A DNA stretch of 5,584 nt, taken from positions 1 through 5,584 of the forward strand of contig JBFLVQ010000641.1 in the NCBI GenBank assembly GCA_040758525.1, read 5' to 3'. The position numbers were made by a program, and so were the translations under genes. The notes below the pieces were generated by a model. The model saw nothing but the letters and a program-made list of their open reading frames with translations, made no database searches and was not told the origin of the DNA. Numbering within the stretch: the stretch's first letter is position 1; every line of letters starts with the position of its first letter. This DNA comes from JBFLVQ01 sp040758525. GTDB lineage: Bacteria > Acidobacteriota > Blastocatellia > Chloracidobacteriales > JADJPF01. Of the stretch, positions 1 to 5,186 are shown in pieces.

Positions 1-117
1 TCTATCTTCAAAATATTCTCCTCCACCATAACGTAGACGCAAGATCAGTACTAGCGCAAGCAGTGTAAAGAGAAAGAAGACTAGGAAAATCTTAAGTATT
101 TTTAGTAGACGCCGCAT
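1..117 (-). CDS. N-terminus of a membrane-anchored protein (partial, runs off left edge)
   Basis: Reading the minus strand from an ATG at 117 gives 39 open codons to the window edge. Residues 1-9 are basic (MRRLLKILK). Residues 10-27 form one strongly hydrophobic helix, followed by RLRYGGGEYFEDR. This is an uncleaved signal anchor or inner-membrane anchor with the rest outside the cytoplasm. A short TM helix followed by an YGGG-x-(Y/F)-x-D stretch recalls bacterial SMP-30/gluconolactonase-like and yellow/major-royal-jelly-like beta-propeller proteins. That is recollection of the family style, and 39 residues cannot settle it. The start lies 7 bases after the ankyrin gene's stop, with no clear Shine-Dalgarno, so translation may be coupled to the upstream gene. 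No alternative start lies just upstream in frame. Confidence 0.6.
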   Translation of the reverse strand, partial: MRRLLKILKIFLVFFLFTLLALVLILRLRYGGGEYFEDR

Positions 118-124
118 TTCATCA

Positions 125-1450
125 TCATGGGGCGGTCATATTTAAGGATGCCGCCTTGAGTAATCTCAGGATTTCATCCTTATCATCATAGCCGTTCTCG
201 TTAGCAAAATACAAAGCGGTTTTGCCTCGGTTGCTGCGAATCTTTGGATTTGCACCATTGTAGAGCAGCACCTTGACGATATCTTGACGATCCGCAGCAA
301 CCGCACGCATTAAAGCAGTCCTACCAGATCGATCTTTAATATTCACTTTCGCCCCCGACTTCACTAGCAGTTTCACGACTTCTAGCTGATCCTCTTCCAC
401 TGCATACATTAGTGGAGTCATACCATATTTACTATCTTTGCCATTAAGATCTGCGCCCGCTTCAATAAGCGCTTTAACGATCCCTGATTCGCCTCTTATC
501 ACAGCCGCAATCAGCGCCGTAGCAGGAAACTTCTCCTGTATGTGATCACTGATATGACCATTATTGGTATTCTTAGCATTAATATCAGCACCAGCTTCAA
601 TTAATGCTTGTAACAGATCGATACGGTTTTGTAACACTGCCCAGGTAAGCGCAGTAATGCCTAATCTTTCATCAAGAGCATTGACATTGGCACCCGCGGC
701 AAGCAAGGTTTTAAGCGTGATCTGGTAGTTTTCTGCCTGTCTCTCATCCTCTCCAGCATTACTGTTTTGTATCGTTAGTATCAGCGCAGTCTCTCCATTA
801 ACAGTTTTGGTATTAACATAGGCGCCACTGGCTAGTAGTAGCTTAACGGTATCTTGCTTGCCTGCTGCTGCCGCTAGCATCAAGGCTGTCTCGCCCACTG
901 CATTGTGGGCATTGACACTTGCTCCTGCTGCCAGCAATATACGTACTGCTTCAGTGTTTTCTACTGCTTCCATGAGCGTGGTTTTACCGTAATTGATCGT
1001 GTCTAGATTACCTGCATTAACATCGGCGCCTGCCGCTAGTAAGGCTTTTATACTCTCTAAATCTTGATTATATGCTGCCCACATTAGTGCGGTACGGCCA
1101 AAACGAACTTCCCGCGCATTCACATCGGCGCCGGCTGTGACAAGTATCTTCACTAGCTTGGCAACCATCTCGGAATGGTTAGGGTGATAGTCTGTATAAG
1201 CATTATGGTACTCCAATGCCAGCAGTAGCGGGGTGCGTTGGTATTCATCTTGAGTATTGACAGGTGCACCTGCGGCAAGCAGGTCTAGGACACTTTTTAA
1301 GTTTCCTTCTTGAGCTGCTAGTAATAGCAAGTTCTCTTTCTCATGCATAGGTGGGAATCGTTCTATCTCTTGTGCCTGAACGATCGACAAAAATAGTGAT
1401 GAAATGATTATCCAAGATACTATTATTACCAGTAGAACTATTTTTCTCAT
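125..1450 (-). CDS. Secreted/periplasmic ankyrin-repeat protein
   Basis: The protein has 441 residues from the ATG at 1450. I prefer this start because MRKIVLLV... begins a classic signal peptide: Arg-Lys, then a hydrophobic core to about residue 23, with likely cleavage after VQA at residue 26. A GGTGA ribosome-binding-like sequence also sits 5 bases upstream. The frame stays open to an ATG at 1594, but that extension looks like untranslated leader. From about residue 39 to the end there are about eleven ankyrin repeats of the form GxTALMxAAxxGxxxxVKxLLxAGAxVNAxD. Repeats 2 and 6, and the junction of repeats 7 and 8, carry extra loops of roughly 10-18 residues. Ankyrin repeats bind proteins and have no catalysis of their own, so the partner is unknown. 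The C-terminus has no visible anchor. The stop is a run of three in-frame TGA codons. The gene is probably co-transcribed with the partial membrane protein downstream. Confidence 0.9.
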   Translation of the reverse strand: MRKIVLLVIIVSWIIISSLFLSIVQAQEIERFPPMHEKENLLLLAAQEGNLKSVLDLLAAGAPVNTQDEYQRTPLLLALEYHNAYTDYHPNHSEMVAKLVKILVTAGADVNAREVRFGRTALMWAAYNQDLESIKALLAAGADVNAGNLDTINYGKTTLMEAVENTEAVRILLAAGASVNAHNAVGETALMLAAAAGKQDTVKLLLASGAYVNTKTVNGETALILTIQNSNAGEDERQAENYQITLKTLLAAGANVNALDERLGITALTWAVLQNRIDLLQALIEAGADINAKNTNNGHISDHIQEKFPATALIAAVIRGESGIVKALIEAGADLNGKDSKYGMTPLMYAVEEDQLEVVKLLVKSGAKVNIKDRSGRTALMRAVAADRQDIVKVLLYNGANPKIRSNRGKTALYFANENGYDDKDEILRLLKAASLNMTAP

Positions 1451-1500
1451 AATTGTCACCATTGTTTCTATTATTACTAACAATAAGCTAACAGAGTCTG

Positions 1501-1528
1501 TTAATAGCATCGTTGGGGAATAGCACAA
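1501..1528 (-). promoter_or_regulatory. Candidate promoter for the ankyrin-repeat operon
   Basis: On the minus strand, TTGTGC (1528-1523) and TATTAA (1506-1501) are separated by 16 bases. Initiation would fall near 1494, giving a leader of about 44 bases before the ATG at 1450. The match to sigma70 is only partial (3/6 and 4/6), so this is a guess supported mainly by its position in the 155-base divergent gap. I found no convincing plus-strand promoter for the acetyltransferase in the same gap. Confidence 0.22.
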
Positions 1529-1605
1529 GAAAAGTATTCGCTGGTAGTAAAAAATGTCTGTTATACTTGGCCAAGATAAGTGGCTTAGTAGCATAATTTG
1601 AACTT

Positions 1606-2181
1606 ATGTGTGCAAAGCAGAGCAAGAAGCTTGACAAGGCTTTACTGGTGGGCCAGTGTGTCTATATTCGTGCACCCCGACAGCATGATTGTGATGAATT
1701 TATCGCTCTTAATCAGATAAGTAGACATTTTCATAAAGGCTGGTCTTATCCGCCAATAAAGCCCACCCAATATGCCGAATATATGAAGCGTTGTCGGCGT
1801 TCAGATTTTGCCGGGTTTTTCGTATGTAGAGTGATTGAGGGTGATATTATTGGTTCAATCAATTTGAGTCAGATCTGTCGAGGTAGTTTTCAGAGTGCCT
1901 ATCTGGGTTACCAGATTGGTGCGCCCTATGCTAGTCAAGGTTATATGACCGAGGCGATACAATTGGTATTACAGTATGCTTTCCTCAAGTTGAAATTGCA
2001 TCGGATCGAGGCCAATATTCAACCTACTAATCTAGCTTCGCTAGCACTGGTCAAACGTGCAGGTTTTACCCTAGAAGGATATTCACGCCGTTATCTTAAG
2101 ATTGGCGGTCGCTGGCGCGATCATGAACGTTGGGCAATCCTTGTCGAAGAGTGGCAGGCAAAAAAGAGACCGAGAAGGTAA
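1606..2181 (+). CDS. rimJ: RimJ-type GNAT protein N-terminal-alanine acetyltransferase
   Basis: This 191-residue protein matches RimJ in length (Escherichia coli RimJ is 194) and along its whole course. It would use acetyl-CoA to acetylate the N-terminal alanine of a protein, ribosomal protein S5 in the case of RimJ, in the cytoplasm. Visible landmarks are the RHFHKGW segment (about 40-46), CRGSFQSAYLGYQIG (91-105), the acetyl-CoA pyrophosphate loop YASQGYMTEA (108-117), HRIEANIQPTN (132-142) and a C-terminal YLKIGGRWRDHE stretch (163-174). All have clear counterparts in RimJ. An in-frame stop lies 12 bases upstream of the ATG, so this is the most upstream ATG; no Shine-Dalgarno is seen. RimJ-family paralogues acting on other substrates are common, so the family is firmer than the S5 substrate. 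It may be co-transcribed with the secreted protein gene that follows after 36 bases. Confidence 0.88.
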   Translation: MCAKQSKKLDKALLVGQCVYIRAPRQHDCDEFIALNQISRHFHKGWSYPPIKPTQYAEYMKRCRRSDFAGFFVCRVIEGDIIGSINLSQICRGSFQSAYLGYQIGAPYASQGYMTEAIQLVLQYAFLKLKLHRIEANIQPTNLASLALVKRAGFTLEGYSRRYLKIGGRWRDHERWAILVEEWQAKKRPRR

Positions 2182-2207
2182 GCGCGATAAGATTCTCATT
2201 ATCAAGT

Positions 2208-2212
2208 AGGAG
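2208..2212 (+). promoter_or_regulatory. Ribosome binding site deciding the start at 2218
   Basis: AGGAG lies 5 bases before the ATG at 2218 and 11 bases before the next in-frame ATG at 2224. The spacing favours 2218. Confidence 0.7.
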
Positions 2213-2217
2213 ATACT

Positions 2218-3042
2218 ATGTTGATGCGAAGGTTAATGCTCTTTTTTACAATTACTTTAATGTTGATCCAGGGTGTTAATAGTGGCAGAGCTGCTATTAA
2301 AGAGGTGTATCCGATTCTGGATTTAAAATCGGTTAACGCGGGTTGTTTAATGGGAGCAGTGCAAGACGGTAAGCTGCTAGCTGCCGAAGCGGCAAAGGCA
2401 CTGTTAAAGGGTGGTGAGAGATACCGTATTTATGGTCTAACCGGATTAACTGGTGAAGCAACAGGTAAAAAACCTGCTTCTGTCGGTGAACCTTGTGTAG
2501 ATACTTTTGAAGTAGTACTCTCTCCTGCTCCCACAGGTTCCGGAGCGATTGCGATAGCTGGCAGTTGGAATGCATTACCACGTACGCCCAAGCTTACTTC
2601 TACAACCGATGCGGTCTATCGTGAGGCAATAGGTGAAATTCTTAAGCAAAAGGGAATTACAAACCCCAAGATAAATCTTACTCAAGTTATTCGTATCGAT
2701 CTAGAAGGTGATGGCGTAGAAGAAGTACTTATTAATGCTACCAACTTTCGTGCTGGCCAGCTAGATGCTAATTCTCAGGCTGGTGATTACTCGCTTGTGC
2801 TACTACGCAAACTTGTCGAGGGGAAGGTTGTCACCGTCCCTATTAATGAAGAGTATCACATCAAGGCAGGAGAATTTGATGCTCCTAATGAATACTCGGT
2901 AGTAGCGGTACTCGATGTTGATGGTGACGGGGTGATGGAAATAGCGGTACATAGTCGCTATTACGAAGGTGAGGCAACAATTCTCTACCGGATCGAGGGA
3001 ACAAAGACGCGCGAGTTATTAAGTTGTGGTTGTGGTGCCTAA
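2218..3042 (+). CDS. Secreted protein of unknown function with FG-GAP/VCBS-like acidic loops and C-terminal CGCGA
   Basis: I recognise no named family for this 274-residue protein. Residues 1-25 are a signal peptide: basic MLMRRLM start, hydrophobic core, likely cleavage after GRA. The mature part has two similar loops, DLEGDGVEEV (161-170) and DVDGDGVMEI (232-242, Asp233/235/237 and Glu241). They resemble the calcium-binding DxDxDGxxD/E loops of FG-GAP/VCBS beta-propeller repeats; here each is followed by a beta strand (LINA, AVHS). Cys43 and Cys93 could form a disulfide if exported to an oxidising compartment. The protein ends SCGCGA, with Cys270 and Cys272 at the very tip, reminiscent of a metal or redox site. 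It would act in the periplasm or outside. It is on the same strand as rimJ, 36 bases downstream, and could share its transcript. Existence and export are well supported; function is open. Confidence 0.85.
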   Translation: MLMRRLMLFFTITLMLIQGVNSGRAAIKEVYPILDLKSVNAGCLMGAVQDGKLLAAEAAKALLKGGERYRIYGLTGLTGEATGKKPASVGEPCVDTFEVVLSPAPTGSGAIAIAGSWNALPRTPKLTSTTDAVYREAIGEILKQKGITNPKINLTQVIRIDLEGDGVEEVLINATNFRAGQLDANSQAGDYSLVLLRKLVEGKVVTVPINEEYHIKAGEFDAPNEYSVVAVLDVDGDGVMEIAVHSRYYEGEATILYRIEGTKTRELLSCGCGA

Positions 3043-3074
3043 GTTTGATGTTAGTAAGTGGATTATCTGAGGTT

Positions 3075-3116
3075 GTTAAAATTGGTGGTAATAGTACCGC
3101 GCATAAGTTAAAATTG
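3075..3116 (+). repeat. Pair of 10-base direct repeats upstream of glutamate dehydrogenase
   Basis: GTTAAAATTG occurs twice, at 3075-3084 and 3107-3116, 32 bases apart start to start. That is about three DNA helical turns, so both copies face the same side of the helix. The second copy overlaps a possible -35 box (TTGCCT, 3114-3119). The arrangement suits a regulator bound at two sites, which is inference from spacing alone. Confidence 0.45.
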
Positions 3117-3141
3117 CCTCCCGTATAGCCAAGCATATCCA
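3114..3141 (+). promoter_or_regulatory. Candidate promoter of glutamate dehydrogenase
   Basis: TTGCCT (3114-3119) and TATCCA (3136-3141) are separated by 16 bases. This would start transcription about 35 bases before the gene. The matches to sigma70 are moderate. The case rests on position and on the direct repeat that overlaps the -35 element. Confidence 0.25.
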
Positions 3142-3181
3142 ATATTTGCATATCATTACAGAGAAGAGAGGATGACGGCCT

Positions 3182-4465
3182 ATGACAATGAGCCCATTCG
3201 CTGACGATGCGAAGGTGGTTAAGGAGGATAATCCATTTGAGTCTATGATGTCGCGTTTTGATGAAGCGGCAAGCTTACTCAATCTCGATCCTAACATTTA
3301 TCGTATCTTACGCACCCCCAACCGCGAGATCACGGTTTATATACCGACATTAATGGACAATGGCCAGTATGAGATCTTTACTGGTTATCGTGTACAACAT
3401 AACTTTGCGCGTGGACCGGCTAAAGGCGGCATACGTTATTCACCAGATGTGACGATTGATGAGGTAAGGGCGCTAGCAGCCTGGATGACCTGGAAATGTG
3501 CAGTTGTCAATATTCCCTTTGGCGGTGCTAAAGGAGGGATCATCTGTGATCCTTCAAAGATGTCGCAAGGGGAGTTAGAGCGTATGACACGTCGTTACAC
3601 TGCTGAGTTACTCGATTTTATTGGACCAGAGCGAGATGTCCCAGCACCAGATATGAATACCAATGATCAAGTAATGGCCTGGATTATGGACACCTACTCT
3701 ATGCACGCTCGTCATGCCGTCACGGCAGTAGTTACTGGTAAGCCGATTGAGATTGGCGGTTCACGTGGCCGACGTGAGGCGACTGGACGAGGCCTTCTTT
3801 TTGTCACTAACGAAGCCTGCAAGAAGTTCAACTTAGAGCCGAGTAATACCCGTGTAGTGGTTCAGGGTTCGGGCAATGTAGGTGGTATCAGTGCGCAATT
3901 ACTACATGAGTCGGGTTATCGTGTGGTTGGCCTTTCTGAAATCAAAGGTGGTCTATATAACCCCAAAGGATTAGATATTGCCAAAGTACTAGACTATCTT
4001 AAGAAGAATAAATCCTTTGAAGGTTATCCAGAAGCTGAGCAGGTGAGCAATTCAGAGCTACTTGAGCTAGATTGTGATGTACTCTTGCCAGCCGCGACAG
4101 AAAACCAGATTACTACTAAGAATGCCGACCAGATCAAATGCAAGATCCTCTGTGAAGGCGCCAATGGTCCCACTACCGCTTCTGCTGATCAAGTACTGGC
4201 TGATAAAGGGATCTTTGTTATTCCAGATATTCTCGCCAATGCGGGTGGTGTAACGGTAAGCTATTTCGAATGGGTACAGGATCGTATGGGTTTCTTCTGG
4301 CGTGAAGATGTTGTTAACGAACGCCTCAAAGACACTATGGTGGCAAGCTTCCACGAGGTGGTACGGTACTCGGAGAGCCATAGTGTAAATATGCGTATCG
4401 CTTCTTACATGCTTGCTATTGATCGTGTTGCTTATGATGTGAAGTTACGCGGTGTTTATGCATAA
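3182..4465 (+). CDS. gdhA: Glutamate dehydrogenase (Glu/Leu/Phe/Val dehydrogenase family)
   Basis: This cytoplasmic enzyme interconverts glutamate and 2-oxoglutarate plus ammonium using NAD(P), linking nitrogen and carbon metabolism. The 427-residue length is typical of the short hexameric type. The N-terminal substrate domain holds the expected residues: Lys81 (AKGGIRY), Lys105 (MTWKCA), catalytic Lys117 (PFGGAKGG) and Asp157 (VPAPDMNT). They fall at a constant offset of 8 from Lys89, Lys113, Lys125 and Asp165 of the Clostridium symbiosum enzyme. The Rossmann domain carries GSGNVGG (229-235), with acidic Glu253 after the second strand, and the late substrate segment PDILANAGGVTVSYFEW (348-364). 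Cofactor preference cannot be fixed from this, although its overall style resembles RocG/GudB-type NAD enzymes. The start at 3182 is chosen because AGAGAGGA (3165-3172) lies 9 bases upstream; 3188 is a second in-frame ATG. The gene is intact and probably has its own transcript. Confidence 0.96.
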   Translation: MTMSPFADDAKVVKEDNPFESMMSRFDEAASLLNLDPNIYRILRTPNREITVYIPTLMDNGQYEIFTGYRVQHNFARGPAKGGIRYSPDVTIDEVRALAAWMTWKCAVVNIPFGGAKGGIICDPSKMSQGELERMTRRYTAELLDFIGPERDVPAPDMNTNDQVMAWIMDTYSMHARHAVTAVVTGKPIEIGGSRGRREATGRGLLFVTNEACKKFNLEPSNTRVVVQGSGNVGGISAQLLHESGYRVVGLSEIKGGLYNPKGLDIAKVLDYLKKNKSFEGYPEAEQVSNSELLELDCDVLLPAATENQITTKNADQIKCKILCEGANGPTTASADQVLADKGIFVIPDILANAGGVTVSYFEWVQDRMGFFWREDVVNERLKDTMVASFHEVVRYSESHSVNMRIASYMLAIDRVAYDVKLRGVYA

Positions 4466-4475
4466 TTTTGGCATT

Positions 4476-4498
4476 AAGGGGTGACGCGACCGCCCCTT
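4476..4498 (+). terminator. Possible weak terminator hairpin after glutamate dehydrogenase
   Basis: AAGGGG (4476-4481) and CCCCTT (4493-4498) form a 6-base stem around an 11-base loop, beginning 10 bases after the TAA. GCA (4471-4473) and TGC (4501-4503) could extend the stem across a small internal loop. No run of T follows, so it would be a poor intrinsic terminator and may only protect the mRNA 3' end. Confidence 0.3.
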
Positions 4499-4540
4499 GC
4501 TGCTACTCTCTTGCGCCACTCAGTTAAATAGATTATTTAT

Positions 4541-4549
4541 TGCTATAAC
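4541..4549 (+). promoter_or_regulatory. Candidate extended -10 promoter
   Basis: TGC-TATAAC matches the extended -10 pattern TGn-TATAAT at all but the last base. No good -35 box lies 16-18 bases upstream. Transcription would start near 4556 and read toward the small broken gene and the terminator at 4884. That terminator needs some upstream transcript to serve, which supports a transcription unit here. Confidence 0.35.
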
Positions 4550-4704
4550 AATTAAGTTGCTAACACCTGCCATTGTTAGGTAAAGTTATCGTATGGAGTT
4601 ATTTTACTACCTTTTAACAAGTTATAATAGTCTGGTTTCGATTTCCCAGCAATCCTCTATTTTAGATACAAGTATTTTAGCTAAAGGCCTAGGAGCGCGA
4701 TGTG

Positions 4705-4843
4705 ATGCTGGCAACCCCTACTTGCAGTTAAAGAGCACTCAGCCATTCAGTTGTTGCGCGAATTACCTGAGGCAGGCGGTTTTGTTGAAGATTTTGGCGG
4801 GTTCTCACTGACCAAGTTTGATGGTACTACGATCAAGATCTAA
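4705..4843 (+). pseudogene. Frameshifted small gene of unknown function
   Basis: AGGAG at 4691-4695 lies 9 bases before an ATG at 4705, which reads MLATPTCS and then stops at 4729-4731. In the next frame (+1), open from 4706, the DNA reads AVKEHSAIQLLRELPEAGG, then FVEDFGGFSLTKFDGTTIKI, and stops at TAA 4841-4843. That second part looks like a real protein end: balanced charges, an amphipathic helix, then short strands. Its codons also resemble those of the neighbouring genes. Removing one base between 4708 and 4728 would join start and end into a protein of about 45 residues with a sound ribosome binding site. The strong terminator follows 40 bases later. I do not recognise the family. Alternatives are a sequencing error in an intact gene, a decayed 3' fragment of a longer gene, or an unusual start in the second frame. 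Confidence 0.4.
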
Positions 4844-4853
4844 AGGGCAATTT

Positions 4854-4863
4854 GATCGCGATC
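4854..4863. repeat. GATCGCGATC palindrome, copy 1
   Basis: This perfect 10-base palindrome is followed by TTT. The same 13 bases, GATCGCGATCTTT, recur at 5102-5114 in the leader of the outer-membrane protein gene. It lies between the broken small gene and the terminator. Confidence 0.5.
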
Positions 4864-4883
4864 TTTCAAGCTAATGATAAGTT

Positions 4884-4920
4884 CTCGCGACGATGGAAAT
4901 CATTGTCGCGAGTTTTTATT
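4884..4920 (+). terminator. Strong rho-independent terminator
   Basis: CTCGCGACGATG (4884-4895) pairs with CATTGTCGCGAG (4901-4912) through 12 base pairs, one of them G-U. The stem closes a 5-base loop (GAAAT) and is followed at once by TTTTTATTT. The T-run exists only on the plus-strand side, so it ends rightward transcription from the small broken gene and any read-through from glutamate dehydrogenase, insulating the promoter that begins about 60 bases later. Confidence 0.9.
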
Positions 4921-4955
4921 TGTTGTAAAAGCCGCATTTTTGGCTTGTGGAAAAG

Positions 4956-4995
4956 CTGTTTCATTGTCAAAACAGTGTTGACGCCCGATCGTCAA
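4956..4995. promoter_or_regulatory. Two dyads around the -35 box: candidate operators
   Basis: CTGTTT (4956-4961) and AAACAG (4970-4975) form a perfect 6-base dyad with an 8-base gap. Two bases later, TTGACG (4978-4983) and CGTCAA (4990-4995) form a second perfect 6-base dyad with a 6-base gap. The left arm of the second dyad is the -35 box itself. GTCAA/TTGAC half-sites occur three times, at 4966-4970, 4978-4982 and 4991-4995. A protein bound here would overlap RNA polymerase, which suggests repression, but no regulator is identifiable in the window. Confidence 0.45.
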
Positions 4996-5006
4996 GCGTG
5001 TATAAG
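4978..5006 (+). promoter_or_regulatory. Near-consensus sigma70 promoter of the outer-membrane protein gene
   Basis: TTGACG (4978-4983) and TATAAG (5001-5006) are separated by exactly 17 bases, each box matching consensus at 5 of 6 positions. Initiation is expected near 5013, giving an untranslated leader of about 170 bases. It is the best promoter in the window and lies directly after a strong terminator, as expected for an independent, well-expressed envelope gene. Confidence 0.75.
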
Positions 5007-5087
5007 CATAGATTGGGAGTTTTTTTCCGGTACACCATACTGTAGGTAATCTTTCGACAAACGGGGGTTGGAGAACATAAACGAGAA

Positions 5088-5186
5088 ATGATAGCGATAT
5101 CGATCGCGATCTTTTCTGTTCCCGTGACAGTTGATTCAGATGTGTTGAGGCGTTTGAAAGGGAGAGACAACAGGAGGTGCATATGA
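5088..5186 (+). CDS. Possible 32-codon upstream ORF in the leader
   Basis: An ATG at 5088 opens a frame of 32 codons (MIAISIAIFSVPVTVDSD..., rich in Ile and Val) that ends at TGA 5184-5186. It overlaps the ATG of the outer-membrane protein gene as ATGA, a geometry typical of translational coupling. Its own ribosome binding site is poor: GGAG at 5070-5073 lies 14 bases away. The next gene has a strong ribosome binding site of its own inside this frame. It may be a leader peptide or pure chance. Confidence 0.2.
   Translation: MIAISIAIFSVPVTVDSDVLRRLKGRDNRRCI
5102..5111. repeat. GATCGCGATC palindrome, copy 2
   Basis: This is the second copy of the perfect palindrome, again followed by a T-run (to 5115) and set in a run of overlapping GATATC/CGATCG bases. 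It lies within the mRNA leader downstream of the predicted transcription start, so it could act as DNA site or as a small RNA hairpin. Confidence 0.5.
5172..5178 (+). promoter_or_regulatory. Strong ribosome binding site deciding the start at 5183
   Basis: AGGAGGT, a full-length Shine-Dalgarno core, lies 4 bases before the ATG at 5183. It is the strongest in the window and supports high translation of the outer-membrane protein. Confidence 0.8.

Larger units (their letters stand above)
4466..4704. other. Intergenic stretch after glutamate dehydrogenase
   Basis: I see no convincing gene here. It contains a GC hairpin just after the dehydrogenase stop, an extended -10-like element at 4541-4549, and a 6-base inverted repeat CTAACA (4560-4565) / TGTTAG (4574-4579) with an 8-base loop and no T-tract. 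That dyad could be an operator near the start of a transcript from the extended -10 element. An open frame from an ATG at 4593 to 4811 is rejected as a gene. Confidence 0.5.

Noticed and set aside
125..1450. Ankyrin protein as part of a defence or toxin system
   Set aside because: It is exported, and no nuclease, protease, toxin or immunity gene is visible nearby, so there is no support within the window.
1451..1594. 48-codon N-terminal extension of the ankyrin protein
   Set aside because: It precedes a complete signal peptide that begins at 1450, has no ribosome binding site at 1594, and would fill nearly the whole divergent promoter gap.
2333..3297. Minus-strand open frames opposite the secreted protein and the gdhA start
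   Set aside because: They are shadows of well-supported plus-strand genes; no ribosome binding sites or recognisable protein features.
4700..4705. ATG followed at once by TGA, in frame with the protein-like segment at 4706-4840: possible selenocysteine recoding
   Set aside because: A selenocysteine as second residue followed by Cys-Trp has no precedent I know of, and no selenocysteine insertion hairpin is evident. A frameshift from the ATG at 4705 explains the data more simply.
4593..4811. 72-codon plus-strand open frame
   Set aside because: It has no good ribosome binding site and an odd composition (many Ser, Tyr, Cys and Leu). Its second half runs over the better protein-like +1 frame of the broken small gene. 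It is most likely a chance open frame.
4854..4863. Cyanobacterial HIP1 repeat (GCGATCGC)
   Set aside because: The sequence is GATCGCGATC, a different palindrome, and true GCGATCGC octamers are not evident, so it does not support a cyanobacterial origin.
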